This document shows, one piece after another, positions 51,440 through 60,323 of a DNA stretch of 64,000 nucleotides. The translations under genes and the position numbers were made by a program. The notes under the pieces are model-generated. The model worked only from the letters and a program-made list of their open reading frames with translations, ran no database searches and was not told the DNA's origin. Position 1 is the first letter of the stretch. Each line of letters begins with the position of its first letter. Origin of the DNA: Candidatus Gastranaerophilales bacterium. GTDB lineage: Bacteria > Cyanobacteriota > Vampirovibrionia > Gastranaerophilales > Gastranaerophilaceae. The stretch covers positions 62,001-126,000 of the forward strand of contig CALUPO010000001.1 in the NCBI GenBank assembly GCA_944322675.1. The letters run 5' to 3'.

Positions 51440-52072
51440 TTAAATAAATGATAAGGTTATAGTTGCTTGATAATTACCCCCTTCATCACATGTTGAATAA
51501 GTATTTGTAAGAGGCAATTCACCACCTGGAATTTCGACATTTAAAGCTGTTGCTCCACGTTTTAAAAGTGTTATATCCCATCTGTTAAAGTTATTGTCAT
51601 AACGAACATCCATAACGTTTGGAATATCTTCTAAATTGGTCATACGATAAGCAATTACATTTGGATTATTATCACTATTTAAAGCACCATTAAATTTTTT
51701 AACGCAATCAACACAATGTGAAGGCGGCAAAACATTTGAATTTGTAAGAGCTATATAGTGATATTCAAGACTAAACAACGGAAAGAAAAATGCATTAACA
51801 GGACCATCCTGAGTGTTACATGTTGCTGTTAATTGAAGTGATTTTTGCGAATTTGAATTTGTAACAATTAAAAATCCGGGTGTTAATGCATTACTTAACT
51901 TGCCATCGTTTACATCGATATTTGCACTCAATTGACCACCATTTGCAACAATTGATTTAATTTCTCCATTTGTTGCACTTAATTTTGTTATTGGCGTTTG
52001 AGCACTATACGAAATTGAATTTGAAATAAATAAACCCAATATTGATAGTAAAAATAAGGTTTGTTTCTTCAT
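51440..52072 (-). CDS. Pilin-like subunit 2
   Basis: The 210-residue protein has a signal peptide ending near SYSA and a beta-rich body with KLSATNGEIKSIVANGGQLS, DGKLSNALTPGFLIVTNSNS and SLQLTATCNT...GPVNAFF. Subunit 1 has the matching TPLDPGFKIISN and LTLTATTTSSSGEVNAF, so the two are paralogues. The alternating residues after the signal peptide could be a donor strand of the type used in chaperone-usher polymerisation. Two Cys pairs (HCVDC; CDEGG) may form disulfides. Confidence 0.65.
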   Translation of the reverse strand: MKKQTLFLLSILGLFISNSISYSAQTPITKLSATNGEIKSIVANGGQLSANIDVNDGKLSNALTPGFLIVTNSNSQKSLQLTATCNTQDGPVNAFFFPLFSLEYHYIALTNSNVLPPSHCVDCVKKFNGALNSDNNPNVIAYRMTNLEDIPNVMDVRYDNNFNRWDITLLKRGATALNVEIPGGELPLTNTYSTCDEGGNYQATITLSFI

Positions 52073-52106
52073 TTTTTTAGCCTTTAAATTTTCATTGTAA
52101 AAAGTA

Positions 52107-52721
52107 TTAATTATAAGAAAGAATAACTATTGCCTGATAACTTCCAGATTCGTCATTACCATTAAAAGTATTTGGCTTGGCACTTGTTGCAGGAACTACA
52201 AGTTGTGTTATTGTATCACCTTGATGGGTTAAATTTACATCATAATAATTTCCAGAAGAATTCCAGCTGTATTCAAGCTGACCTTCAATATTTGTAGGAG
52301 GCGTAACAGCATAACATATTACATTAGGATTTGATGCTGCCACAGGTGAGTCACTTTGTGCATTTGTTACTGCATCACTTGTAGGCGGAGTATTAACATT
52401 TGCAAGTGCTATATATACATTTCCATTTGAAGAAGAAAAAGCATTAACTTCACCACTTGACGATGTTGTTGTTGCTGTTAATGTTAAAGCCTGACTTGTT
52501 CCAACATTTGATATAATTTTAAACCCGGGATCAAGCGGTGTTGTTAAACTACCTGTATCATCAATTGTTGTTGAAACATTTCCACCATATGATTCAACTG
52601 ATGAAATCGTTCCAAGCACAGCTGTCACTGTTTGTGACGCTATAGGGGCTGCTTTAACATCATTAAAACCTGTAAAACCAATAACACTTAAAGCTATTGT
52701 CGACATTAATAATTTTTTCAT
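52107..52721 (-). CDS. Pilin-like subunit 1 (probably the major subunit)
   Basis: The 204-residue exported protein (signal peptide ending KAAP) starts with SQTVTAVLGTISSVESYGGN, an alternating hydrophobic stretch like a donor strand, followed by SLTTPLDPGFKIISNVGT, ALTLTATTTSSSGEVNAF and a final YQAIVILSYN strand. It is first after the chaperone gene, as major subunits often are. Paralogy to 51440-52072 is visible by eye. No Cys pair conserved with subunit 2 except one Cys near the C-terminal third. Confidence 0.65.
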   Translation of the reverse strand: MKKLLMSTIALSVIGFTGFNDVKAAPIASQTVTAVLGTISSVESYGGNVSTTIDDTGSLTTPLDPGFKIISNVGTSQALTLTATTTSSSGEVNAFSSSNGNVYIALANVNTPPTSDAVTNAQSDSPVAASNPNVICYAVTPPTNIEGQLEYSWNSSGNYYDVNLTHQGDTITQLVVPATSAKPNTFNGNDESGSYQAIVILSYN

Positions 52722-52749
52722 AAAAAACTCCTCCCTTTTTTTACATTAT

Positions 52750-53604
52750 TTATATTTTATTTTGATTAATATTCATATTTGATGTAAAACTTGTTTCTTT
52801 TTTTAAGACTTTTTCTTTATCTTGTTCATCTTTATAAGTTAGAACAAATTTTAGGTTATAATTTTGATTTTTATTAAGAATACAATCCTTCAAATCTATT
52901 TTTTGTTCTTTTTCAAGATAGGCTCCCTGACCACCGGGTAAATTTGAGGATATAACTTTAAATTTCTTTATAAGATTGTTATCATTATCAGTTATGTATC
53001 CCCATCCGTTGTACCGGACTTTACTTGTACCATTTGAAGTTATTTTATATGAACAGTTAAGAAATCCATTATCCTCTCTGGCATTTAAACTTACAAGTTG
53101 TGCTTTTTTTGTAAAATTACCCTTATCTACATAAACAGGCACTCCAACACGTGTTTTTACAAGTATTTTTCCTCCTATGTTTCCATTTAGTTTACTTAGT
53201 AAAACTTCCTTAGTATTAACATCTTCTAAAAACAGCATAAGACGTGATTCACCATTTTGAAGTGTTTTTAATCCGGTAATTGTAAGCCTCACTTTTTGAG
53301 GCTGACCTTTTTGGCATGTAAATTCTGTAGGATAAAATTTTATTTTTCCCATTAAAGAATCACTTTGACCATTATCTCTTAATTCAATAAAACGACCTTT
53401 TTCATCATATTTAAAAAATACAGGATATATCTTAAAACGAATTGTTTCATTTATACCGCCTGAAACATTAAAAGCTGTTGATATATAATCTTTTTTTGTT
53501 GTATTTGCATTTATTTCAATTGTCGATGGCGAAATTTTAATAGCTGCATTCGATTCCATGATTGAAATAAATATTATAAAAATTAATAAAAATATTTTTC
53601 TCAT
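52750..53604 (-). CDS. PapD-like periplasmic pilus chaperone
   Basis: The 284-residue protein has a signal peptide and then two Ig-like domains. The first starts IKISPSTIEINANTTKKDYI and has the PapD-like KIKFYPTEFTCQKGQPQKVR followed by LTITGL, a typical G1-like strand. The second begins near 165 with KAQLVSLNAREDNGFLNCSY. It is placed between the adhesin-like and the subunit genes, as in chaperone-usher loci. A dedicated chaperone is expected to cap subunits by donor-strand complementation. Similarity to classical PapD is weak by eye. Confidence 0.7.
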   Translation of the reverse strand: MRKIFLLIFIIFISIMESNAAIKISPSTIEINANTTKKDYISTAFNVSGGINETIRFKIYPVFFKYDEKGRFIELRDNGQSDSLMGKIKFYPTEFTCQKGQPQKVRLTITGLKTLQNGESRLMLFLEDVNTKEVLLSKLNGNIGGKILVKTRVGVPVYVDKGNFTKKAQLVSLNAREDNGFLNCSYKITSNGTSKVRYNGWGYITDNDNNLIKKFKVISSNLPGGQGAYLEKEQKIDLKDCILNKNQNYNLKFVLTYKDEQDKEKVLKKETSFTSNMNINQNKI

Positions 53605-53606
53605 AA

Positions 53607-54509
53607 TTAGTATGTTTCCAATCTATATTCAAACTCTTCTAGCTTTGATCCTGGTTTCAAAAATTTATCCTTAGGGCCACAAATCAAATAATCTAAATTA
53701 ATGTATTGCTTATCAAGTTTCTTTAAAGCATCGTTAAAAGTTGCTTTTCCACTTGCTATAAGTATTTCGTCATTATTTAGAATAGTAAAATTATTTTTTA
53801 AATAAGTGTTAATTTCATTAGTTGCATTTAAAACTTTTATAAAAGGAGTAATCTTTAAATTATCATTTATATCATTTGAATTACGTTTTACATATAATCT
53901 CCAATCTTTATTAGATGTAATATATAAAGTTAAAGGCATATTGAGATTTTGTTTTGTATTTTTTTGTAAAATATTTTCTTTATCTATTTTCAAATTTACT
54001 AATTGATTTGAAAATTCTAATTTAGCTATTTCACTAATTTCAAAATTATAGTTATAAATATTTTGAGCAATTATATTTTCATTTTCGTCAGTTAATGTAA
54101 ATTTAATATCACAAGTATAAAACCCCGGTTTATCATAATCCTGAGTATTTATCCCAAAATTAAAATTTAAACTATTTGCACCAAGAAGATTATTTGAAGT
54201 TTTAATTTCCACAGGTTTTGAATTTTCAAAATTACTAAATGGTATTTGACCTAAATTAGATATTTCAAACCTTGATAAAGGAATATTAAAATTAGGATTG
54301 GTTTGATTTGTAATACTAAAGTCTAAAACTTGAGCATAAAGTCGCCAGGGACAAGCACTATAAAAAGACAAATTAACAGTTTGTATGATTTTATTACCAA
54401 ATTTTTGACTTTGAGAAATTTTTTCAAATCTTAAGTTATTTGCAAAAACATAATTTATACTCAAAATTATATTTACAAATAAAATTAAAATAATTTTTAA
54501 TAATTTCAT
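53607..54509 (-). CDS. Two-domain exported protein, possible pilus tip adhesin
   Basis: The 300-residue protein has a signal peptide (MKLLKIILILFVNIILSINY) and two related domains: the first with SACPWRLYAQVLDFSI near 51-66 and the second with SNKDWRLYVKRNSN near 200-213; each is followed by strands. It is the first gene of the pilus locus and ends 2 bp before the chaperone gene. Two-domain proteins in such loci usually act as tip adhesins, but a second chaperone or unrelated function remains possible. Confidence 0.55.
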   Translation of the reverse strand: MKLLKIILILFVNIILSINYVFANNLRFEKISQSQKFGNKIIQTVNLSFYSACPWRLYAQVLDFSITNQTNPNFNIPLSRFEISNLGQIPFSNFENSKPVEIKTSNNLLGANSLNFNFGINTQDYDKPGFYTCDIKFTLTDENENIIAQNIYNYNFEISEIAKLEFSNQLVNLKIDKENILQKNTKQNLNMPLTLYITSNKDWRLYVKRNSNDINDNLKITPFIKVLNATNEINTYLKNNFTILNNDEILIASGKATFNDALKKLDKQYINLDYLICGPKDKFLKPGSKLEEFEYRLETY

Positions 54510-54690
54510 AAACTGACCCTAAAAATTCTTTTAACTTGATTGCTTACTTTTTTATTTTTTATTGAAAAAAAGATTTAGCACTTGCCTGGATATTTATAAA
54601 ATACGGGTAATATAAAATTTATACATTTGAGCAATATAAAAACTTAAAATTTAATTTAACTTGATTTTAGAATAGTCAGGAAAATTGTTT

Positions 54691-55656
54691 ATGATAAAAA
54701 AAATTACTAATTTATTATTGTTACTTTTAATATTAATAAGTCAAATTAATATAATAGCAAAAGCCCAAACAACGCCCGTTGCACAGCAGCACTTATCGGC
54801 TTTTTATACAAAAAATCCGGAAAACTTTGAAGACGAAGAAGAAATAGTGATACCGCAACCTGATGACGAAAACGACCCCACCACACCAGGTCAAAATAAC
54901 GATGATACACAAATTAGTGAAACTATTCCTCAAAATGGTGATGATGGAGGAGGTCTATCAACAGGAGGCATTGTCGGCATAGCTGTCGGCACAGGTGGTG
55001 GTGTAGCTGCAGCAGGAGGTGCTTTAGCCATGGCACCTGTATTTATGGCCGGACTTATTCCAAATGGTATAATTGGTGCTGCCGCTCCTATTGACTGTTA
55101 TGATGAATCAAAAAATTACCTAAGACAAATACTTGTTGAAAACTATAAACCTGATGACATTCAAAAAATAGTTACTCAAAAACGTATCGGAAGTAATTTT
55201 TATATAACTCAAAATGATACAGTTCTAAATAATAATGGTTTTAATATTCAAGAATTTAAAATACCCGATGAGCTTTTTAATTATAAACAAGTTAAAATGA
55301 ATGTAATAATGTATTCAGATCCCTATCGTGATATTGAAGGAGACCCAGAACTTGCATTTGGTGCCTTTAAAAATATTGAATTAAAAACTTTAAGTAAAAA
55401 ATTCGAAACTCAACAATTTCTCCATAATTATATAATGAATCGTTATAAAATGCCTTTAGAAATAAATCTTAAAAACTATGGAGCTGGCAAACAAACCTTA
55501 AGTGGTACTATAGATATGACAAAATTTAAAACAAATAACAACAACTGGGTTGTAGTAAGATATACAAAAGGTGGATTCAATGGCAGAAAAGCAAGACTTG
55601 AAACACCAACACAAATTGTTTATGCATATTTAATAGAATTAATTCCTGTAAAATAA
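54691..55656 (+). CDS. Orphan exported protein with Gly-rich membrane segment
   Basis: I prefer the ATG at 54691, because TCAGGA lies 10 bases before it; a TTG at 54685 is the alternative. After a signal peptide (MIKKITNLLLLLLILISQIN) there is an acidic Pro/Asp-rich linker (about 45-90), then a Gly/Ala-rich hydrophobic segment (GGIVGIAVGTGGGVAAAGGA, about 95-130), and a C-terminal strand-rich domain ending YAYLIELIPVK. It is divergent from the pilus locus and may be part of the envelope. It is not recognised. Confidence 0.6.
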   Translation: MIKKITNLLLLLLILISQINIIAKAQTTPVAQQHLSAFYTKNPENFEDEEEIVIPQPDDENDPTTPGQNNDDTQISETIPQNGDDGGGLSTGGIVGIAVGTGGGVAAAGGALAMAPVFMAGLIPNGIIGAAAPIDCYDESKNYLRQILVENYKPDDIQKIVTQKRIGSNFYITQNDTVLNNNGFNIQEFKIPDELFNYKQVKMNVIMYSDPYRDIEGDPELAFGAFKNIELKTLSKKFETQQFLHNYIMNRYKMPLEINLKNYGAGKQTLSGTIDMTKFKTNNNNWVVVRYTKGGFNGRKARLETPTQIVYAYLIELIPVK

Positions 55657-55659
55657 ATA

Positions 55660-55714
55660 GGACTTATATATAAGTATTTACACAAAACTTAGTGTAAACT
55701 TATATATAAATCCC
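55660..55714. repeat. Short palindromic repeat (terminal-inverted-repeat family)
   Basis: GGACTTATATATAAGTATTT... meets ...AAACTTATATATAAATCCC around CACAAAACTTAGTG. It begins 3 bp after the stop of 54691-55656. Confidence 0.8.
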
Positions 55715-55779
55715 TAATAAATTATAAAATAACGAAAAACTATTTATGTAAAATAATTATAACCTAATAACATACAAGT

Positions 55780-56505
55780 TTATTTCTGGTCTGTCAAAAT
55801 AAATAGACTAATTAGATCATTTATATTGGAAACTTGTTTTTGATATTCCAACGCTTGACGTTCAAGAGTTTGCACATGATGCTTATATTCTTGAATAGTT
55901 GACATACAATCGCGAATGGCATCATTAAGATCATCCTGCACACTTTGAGCTTCACTTAACACACTTGTCATAGATATACCAAGTGCCTCAAGTGTTTGTC
56001 GGATAATTTGTGCACCTGTTTGTTTGGTTACACCACTTGGAAGTTGTCTTATCAAGTTTTTTAAAACAGAAACATTTGATGGTAATTCAAACTCTTTAAC
56101 AGGAGGAGGCATTTGAACTTTAGAAATGGACTTACTTTTATCATGAAAATCACCGTTTATATCATTTGCATACTCAAACGTTGCATTATAATCCCAACCT
56201 GTTTGTATGGGTTCTTTTAATACATTTATTTGAGGTTCATCAATATTTTTTTCAAAAGATGTCTCATTAGCAATAATTTCATTTATTTCATTAAATTGAT
56301 TGTTTGGTTGATTAACGTCACTTTCATTAGCCGGTATTGAAGAAGAAGAGGAAGAAGAAGCTTCTTTTATTTCATTTAAAAATTCATTATTTTCATGCTC
56401 ATTTTTTTCAACACTATTACTTTGCTTTTCAAGTTCCTGTTGTTTTTTTAATGCCTCGACAATTTTCTTACCGACACCTTCGGGCAGTTTTTCATTAGAT
56501 GACAT
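55780..56505 (-). CDS. Orphan coiled-coil protein with poly-Ser linker
   Basis: The 241-residue protein has an N-terminal EGVGKKIVEALKKQQ, a poly-Ser stretch and an Asn-rich linker, then a C-terminal helical domain: VLKNLIRQLPSGVTKQTGAQ, then IIRQTLEALGISM, a coiled coil with EAQSVQDDLNDAIRDCMSTI and QTLERQALEYQKQVSN, ending NDLISLFILTD. The C-terminal half is much more regular than the N-terminal half and is likely to be the conserved part. No known family is recognised. An AGGGAGAAAAG ribosome binding site precedes the start. Confidence 0.65.
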   Translation of the reverse strand: MSSNEKLPEGVGKKIVEALKKQQELEKQSNSVEKNEHENNEFLNEIKEASSSSSSSIPANESDVNQPNNQFNEINEIIANETSFEKNIDEPQINVLKEPIQTGWDYNATFEYANDINGDFHDKSKSISKVQMPPPVKEFELPSNVSVLKNLIRQLPSGVTKQTGAQIIRQTLEALGISMTSVLSEAQSVQDDLNDAIRDCMSTIQEYKHHVQTLERQALEYQKQVSNINDLISLFILTDQK

Positions 56506-56732
56506 TTCTTTTCTCCCTTAAAAAACTTTTTTAATTTAGTTTTAATTATAACGAAAAAAATATTATTTTTAAATTAACTATTAAGTTTTATTGCGAAAAA
56601 GATAACTATTTTAATTATGTTATTTCTTCATCCCTTAACTTGTGGGTAATTATTTTTATATTAATTATAAAAAAGGAATAAAAAAGGAGAAGATAATTAT
56701 TTATATTTAAATAATGGAGAGGGAGAAAATTA

Positions 56733-56807
56733 TCCGGAAGATATCAAAATATTGAAACTTGTATACAACTTTTCACAAAACTTAGTGTAAACTTATATAT
56801 AAATTCC
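56733..56807. repeat. Partial copy of the repeat family
   Basis: TCCGGAAGATATCAAAATAT, then TTGAAACTTGTATACAACTT and ACACAAAA-type centre, ending TATATATAAATTCC, corresponds to the last part of element 2 (27000-27074). The module to its left has been lost. The rest of the gap 56506-56901 is A/T-rich with no gene or hairpin that I can see. Confidence 0.6.
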
Positions 56808-56901
56808 AAAGTTATATTTAGGTATTTAAAGATAATAACTCATTAAATTTTTCTTTATAAAAACTAATAGTATACATATTATTTATAAAAAAACTTATTA
56901 T

Positions 56902-58059
56902 TTAACTTTTATTTAAAAAATCATAAATACATTTTGCAGCTTCATAACTTGAATTTTTTGTTGATAACATTTTTTCTACATCATTAAAATTGCATATCAT
57001 ATTTTGTCGGTATGTGGAATCATTTAATATTTTTATTATTTCATTTGCAATTTGTGTTTTATTACACCTTTTTTGAATCATTTCCTGGATAATTATTTTG
57101 TTGAGTATGATATTTGGAAGAGACACCATTTTGATACATCTCACCATTAAATATATCAAATAAAACAACCATGGACCACGATAAGCTATTAAGAAAGGTG
57201 TTTTATATAAAGCTGCTTCCAAAGCAACGGTTCCTGAAGCAAGTATTAAAGCATCGGAGTATTTCAAAAGTTCGTAGTTTTCACCTTTTATTATTTTTAT
57301 ATCTTGATTTTTAATGTATTTTTTTACAAATTTATTAAACATATTATCATCTAAATTTTTTGCCTGTGATAATACAAATTGAACATTTTCTTTTTCACTT
57401 TCACAAATTATATTTTTTGCATCTATAAAAATTTTGAATAAATGATTTAATTCAAACTTGCGGCTTCCTGGAAAAATAGAGATAAGTTTTTTATTTTCAT
57501 CAAGATTGTGTCTTTGTAAAAATTCATTTTTTTCTATGGTAATTTGAGGCATTTCGTTTATTAGAGGATGACCTGTATATTTTACATCAATTCCTTTATT
57601 CTCATAAATTTTATTTTCAAATGGAAAAATTGTTAAAACTTTATCAACATATTTTTTAATTATATTTATTCTATAACTTCTTGAAGCCCATATTTGGGGT
57701 GGAATATAATAAAAAACCTTAAAACCTTCTTTCTTTAAAAATTTAGACATATTTAAGTTAAAACCGCCATAATCAATGAGTATAACTAAATCTGGTTTGT
57801 AGTCATTTTTTAAATAATTTAAAAGTTTTTTTCCTAGTTTAATATGATGAAAAATAATATTAAAACTTAACCCTACAGCATTCATTTTTTGATGAGATTC
57901 AAAAAGATGAACACCCTCATTTTTAAGATTTTCACTTCCTATGGCTTCAATTTGTATACTGTTATCAAATTTTTTAAGTTCTTTAACCATATAAGCAGCA
58001 TGCAAATCACCGGATAATTCACCTGTTATTATAAAAATTTTTTTTGATTGTTTTTCCAT
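56902..58059 (-). CDS. lpxB: Lipid-A-disaccharide synthase
   Basis: The start is set at ATG 58059 (MEKQSKKIFIITGELSGDLH): TTGGAG lies 6 bases upstream, and the upstream ATG at 58119 falls inside lpxI. The 385-residue GT19 enzyme condenses UDP-diacylglucosamine with lipid X. It has TGELSGDLHAAYMVKELK, DYGGFNLNMSKFLKKEGF and IFPGSRKFELNHLF, and the C-terminal SGTVALEAALYKTPFLIAYR. It is 13 bp downstream of lpxI, which makes lipid X. Confidence 0.93.
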   Translation of the reverse strand: MEKQSKKIFIITGELSGDLHAAYMVKELKKFDNSIQIEAIGSENLKNEGVHLFESHQKMNAVGLSFNIIFHHIKLGKKLLNYLKNDYKPDLVILIDYGGFNLNMSKFLKKEGFKVFYYIPPQIWASRSYRINIIKKYVDKVLTIFPFENKIYENKGIDVKYTGHPLINEMPQITIEKNEFLQRHNLDENKKLISIFPGSRKFELNHLFKIFIDAKNIICESEKENVQFVLSQAKNLDDNMFNKFVKKYIKNQDIKIIKGENYELLKYSDALILASGTVALEAALYKTPFLIAYRGPWLFYLIYLMVRCIKMVSLPNIILNKIIIQEMIQKRCNKTQIANEIIKILNDSTYRQNMICNFNDVEKMLSTKNSSYEAAKCIYDFLNKS

Positions 58060-58072
58060 ATAAACTCCAAAT

Positions 58073-58888
58073 TTATATAGCCATAACAACAATATTATTT
58101 TTATTGGCAAAATTAACAAGTTCAGCCTGGTTGACTATAATAGTTTCTCCTCCTTCGACTGCTAAAACTTTACCTTTAAATTTTTTCATCATTTTTAAAG
58201 TATTTACACCGATTGTAGGGATGTCAAAACGTTTATCCTGATTTGGTTTTGAAACTTTTACAATAACAGCATCTTTTTTTGCAAGACGGCATCCACGTTG
58301 AATACATCTATCTGTTCCTTCAATAGCTTCAACAGCCATAATCATTTTATTCTTAATAACAACAGATTGCCCTATATCAAGTTTTCCCATTTCTTTAGCA
58401 AGTTTATAACCATATTCAATATCTTTAATTTCATCGGATGTAGGTTGTGTTTTTCCTAAAATTCCATTTGGAATAAGTAAATTTTTTATAAATATAGTTT
58501 GATCTAAAACAATAATTCCTATTTTTTCAAGTTCACTTACAATTGTGAGCATAACAGCATCATCATTAAGCTTGGGTGCATTTTTTAATAACTCTAAAGC
58601 TTCCATATCGAACTTTGGACAGCGAAGCAAAAGACCTTTATGAACTTTTCCTAAAAAAGTAAGTTGTTTTATTCCTTCTTCTTTTAAAGTTTTTTTTATC
58701 TTGCCTATTTCTCCAGGGCCAAAATTATAAACTTTTTCACAATAGTTTTTTAACTTATGCCGGTTATCTGATGATAATGATATTGCAATGACTTCAAATC
58801 CACTATTTTTAGCATTTATTGCAAACTCTAATGGCAAATTTCCATCACCGGCAATCAAACATTGTTTATTTTCCAATTGAATTGTCAA
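58073..58888 (-). CDS. lpxI: UDP-2,3-diacylglucosamine hydrolase LpxI
   Basis: The 271-residue DUF1009-type protein has the LpxI pattern: an N-terminal GDGNLPLEFAINAKNSGFEV and the C-terminal VVIKNKMIMAVEAIEGTDRC, KPNQDKRFDIPTIGVNTL and KVLAVEGGETII. LpxI makes lipid X from UDP-2,3-diacylglucosamine, an alternative to LpxH. It uses a TTG start at 58888 with AAGAGG upstream. It forms a two-gene unit with lpxB. Confidence 0.92.
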   Translation of the reverse strand: MTIQLENKQCLIAGDGNLPLEFAINAKNSGFEVIAISLSSDNRHKLKNYCEKVYNFGPGEIGKIKKTLKEEGIKQLTFLGKVHKGLLLRCPKFDMEALELLKNAPKLNDDAVMLTIVSELEKIGIIVLDQTIFIKNLLIPNGILGKTQPTSDEIKDIEYGYKLAKEMGKLDIGQSVVIKNKMIMAVEAIEGTDRCIQRGCRLAKKDAVIVKVSKPNQDKRFDIPTIGVNTLKMMKKFKGKVLAVEGGETIIVNQAELVNFANKNNIVVMAI

Positions 58889-58992
58889 AATCTACCTCTT
58901 TAAAATTAAACTACCAAATAAATTTATTATAATATAAGCACAATAAAAATCAAAATTTAATTGACTTTTTAATATATATACTTAAACATTAA

Positions 58993-59370
58993 TTGATAAT
59001 GAATTTTATGTTTTTTAATAAAAGAGAATGTAAACATAAGCAAATTTCACCTTATATGGATTCCGGGTATTGTCCTGATTGTGGTGAATATGTCTATTGC
59101 AACTGGTATTTAATAAGATGTAGTTGCTGTAATATCAAACGTGATGGGATTATTAAAAATAATATCATTTTACCAAAGTATAAATTTTGTTCAAATTGTG
59201 GAAGTGATAAGTTTTATATTATAAAATTAAAAAAAATAAATTTTATAGATTTAAAATATGCTATTTTTAAAAAAGAAACAAAAAATGAAATTTTAAAATC
59301 TAATTTATCTATATTCTGGGTAAGTGAACAAAATGAAAACCAGCCATATTTATGTGAACTTATTAATTAA
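58993..59370 (+). CDS. Zinc-ribbon protein of unknown function
   Basis: The 125-residue protein has three Cys-based knuckles: CKHKQI/CPDC near 8-26, RCSCCNIKRD near 43-52 and FCSNCGSDKF near 68-77, so it probably binds one or two Zn ions. The rest is Ile/Lys-rich and helical. Several starts are possible (TTG 58993, ATG 58999 or 59008); none has a clear ribosome binding site. Confidence 0.65.
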   Translation: MIMNFMFFNKRECKHKQISPYMDSGYCPDCGEYVYCNWYLIRCSCCNIKRDGIIKNNIILPKYKFCSNCGSDKFYIIKLKKINFIDLKYAIFKKETKNEILKSNLSIFWVSEQNENQPYLCELIN

Positions 59371-59444
59371 TTTCTTAATACTTGTTTTTTACTATTTATA
59401 TAATATTATAATGTAAGTAGATAAGTATAAAGGAATTTATTGCT

Positions 59445-60224
59445 ATGCATTCTCCTAATTTATTGCCTGTTTCGTTTAATACAAATTTTATTAAGAAAAA
59501 ACAAAGCAATTCAATAAATCCATCAAAACGAATGATGCGTTTTGAAGCAATGTTTGATAATCAAATGCGAAAGTTTAAAAAAACGAAAAATTTTACATTA
59601 TTATCACTTATAGAAAGTTCCATTTTTAGGAAAACATGCTATGAGGTGTTTTCTAATTTTGCCCCTATAGCAAAAAATATAATAAACACACCATCAGGGC
59701 CTATAAGATATTTTGCAAATTATCCTAAAACTTATCATCGTATAAATAACAATGGCAAGAAAGAAAGTATGTATTCATATGAAAATAAAGATATAGTAAT
59801 AGATACTTTAAAAAATTTATCAAATAATAATAGAGAAATGTCAACAAAAATAACTTTTTTTAAAAATGATGATATTAAAGTTTTAACTGCAAATTCATCA
59901 GAAGCAAATTATACACTTTTTAAGGATGATAGTTTTTTATTTACTATGAATTCTAAAGCATGTGATTTAAAAATAACAGATGATAAAGGAGAGTTAAATT
60001 GTGTAAAAAGAAATGGAAAAGAATCTATAAAACAGGAATTATATATATATGATGAACATCAAAATAAAGAAAACAGTTGTACCATATATAAAGAAACAAG
60101 AATAAATAATAAAGCTTTTAAAGATAATGAATTGGGATTTTATCCTGTAAATTGCATTTTTTATACTAAAAACCAAAATAATGATAATAACACAGGTATT
60201 ATTGCGTTTCCGCTTGAAAAATAA
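59445..60224 (+). CDS. Orphan protein with N-terminal SFN motif
   Basis: The 259-residue protein starts MHSPNLLPVSFNTNFIKKKQ, an F-containing motif (SFN at 10-12) like the SFG/YFG proteins elsewhere in the window. The body is Lys/Asn-rich with a middle predicted to be mixed helix and strand and a C-terminal strand-rich part. There is no signal peptide and no recognised domain. AAAGGAA lies before the ATG and a TATAAT about 50 bp upstream. Confidence 0.6.
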   Translation: MHSPNLLPVSFNTNFIKKKQSNSINPSKRMMRFEAMFDNQMRKFKKTKNFTLLSLIESSIFRKTCYEVFSNFAPIAKNIINTPSGPIRYFANYPKTYHRINNNGKKESMYSYENKDIVIDTLKNLSNNNREMSTKITFFKNDDIKVLTANSSEANYTLFKDDSFLFTMNSKACDLKITDDKGELNCVKRNGKESIKQELYIYDEHQNKENSCTIYKETRINNKAFKDNELGFYPVNCIFYTKNQNNDNNTGIIAFPLEK

Positions 60225-60323
60225 AACTTAATATTTTTTAATATAATTGATTTACTATTAGAATTTTTTCTTTCTTTATGTATTAATAAATTATGTATAT
60301 TAATTAAGATTGGGAAAAGCAAA

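Noticed and set aside
58060-58119. N-terminal extension of LpxB (Met at 58119)
   Set aside because: It overlaps lpxI, is an unusual hydrophobic stretch, and the Met at 58059 has a proper ribosome binding site and the normal LpxB N-terminus.
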